64,000 bases of DNA from Callaeas wilsoni (Eukaryota; Chordata; Aves; Passeriformes; Callaeidae), in the NCBI GenBank assembly GCA_013398955.1, contig VWPU01010357.1, forward strand, positions 186,001 to 250,000. Direction: 5' to 3'. This document shows, one piece after another, positions 63,446-64,000 of the stretch (position 1 is its first letter; the number at the start of each line of letters is the position of its first letter). The notes beneath the pieces were generated by a model, which was not told the origin of the DNA, ran no database searches, and was given only the letters and a program-made list of their open reading frames with translations. The position numbers and the translations under genes are program-made.

Positions 63446-64000
63446 ACATGCTTTTCTATGCCAAGATTTCCCTAGCTTTGATAATTCTTGAGCACTTAAT
63501 GTAAAAGTGTAACCCTCCTCTGGAGAAATTATGCCGAACAGTTTCAAAGGCATTGTATTGCTGTGTCTCTTCAGTAGATGGATGTATCACAGTGCAAAAT
63601 AAACTAATGCAAACCTGGGATTTCTGCAGAGGCATATCACCATCCTGGCTTTTCCTCAGCCCACGCAGATTCTGGAAAAGATACAGCCTGCACCTAGCAC
63701 AAAAAATTCAAACCCAACATGAATTTGCTCAGAGCACTACTGAGCAAAGATTTCCTTTGTGTTTCAAACTCACAAGAAATGTGGTCATCTAATAGAATAG
63801 CTGTCAGAAAGTATTTACTTAAATAATTAATTTGAAGTCATTTGTTTTGAATGTTGCCAGTAAAAGTAATGTGTCAGGAAAAATGCCAAAAACAGAAGGG
63901 TATTTTCTCATTTTTTTTTTTCCTGGTATCCATCTGTGTCTATTCTGCAGCAGTACAACTTATAAGAGGCCACATTCTTTTACGTTATTTCCCCCAGTTG
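63446..64000. other. Unannotated end of the window
   Basis: No element or exon was recognised. A plus frame of 79 codons (63553-63792) is open but shows no known motif, and an oligo-T run lies at about 63911-63922. Confidence 0.5.

Noticed and set aside
1..64000. CRISPR array, operon, rRNA or tRNA genes, satellite or telomeric arrays
   Set aside because: No regularly spaced repeats with unique spacers, no tRNA cloverleaf or rRNA sequence and no long tandem array were seen; the sequence has the character of vertebrate non-coding DNA.

Overview
This window looks like AT-rich nuclear DNA from a bird, probably a songbird, lying between genes or inside a very long intron. I could support no functional protein-coding exon, structural RNA gene, CRISPR array or bacterial feature. 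The avian call rests on several CR1 LINE 3' ends with the characteristic tail (TGATTCTATGA-like on the sense strand) and on bird-type endogenous-retrovirus LTRs. The songbird call is an inference from the LTR types (one begins TGTCCTGG and ends CCAGGACA) and is less certain.

Layout. An ERV-like edge fragment may fill 1-690, and an LTR fragment lies at 1107-1656. Unique AT-rich DNA then runs on, broken by a CR1 3' end (9110-9335, minus) and an old LTR (12458-13080, minus) split by a nested CR1 (about 12904-13011, plus). The largest element is a 2.8-kb decayed CR1 (about 15060-17858, plus) carrying endonuclease and reverse-transcriptase remnants. At 23783-24110 there is a frameshifted relic of an L1-type endonuclease, unusual for a bird. 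Short CR1 pieces follow at 29543-29596 and 38250-38740 (both minus). The right half has four LTRs: an alpharetrovirus/ERVK-like one (about 44518-45106, minus), a solo LTR with a perfect 5-bp target duplication (53766-54370, plus), a 1.06-kb LTR with internal tandem modules (57997-59053, minus) and a composite LTR (60246-61156, minus). The U3 part of the composite LTR matches 1107-1656. A last CR1 tail lies at 63335-63445.

Nothing here works together as a pathway or operon; the content is a record of retroelement insertions in a quiet background. The observations most worth a second look are the L1-type endonuclease relic, the mosaic identity between the two LTR copies 59.5 kb apart (231 bp with 6 mismatches inside more diverged flanks), the apparent U3 exchange between LTRs that share a promoter/U5, an interlocking inverted-repeat structure at 55563-55610, and two coding-like stretches (20920-21284 and 22710-23380) that I could not identify. 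I found no convincing undescribed biological system. Family names come from recalled consensus features, since no database search could be run.
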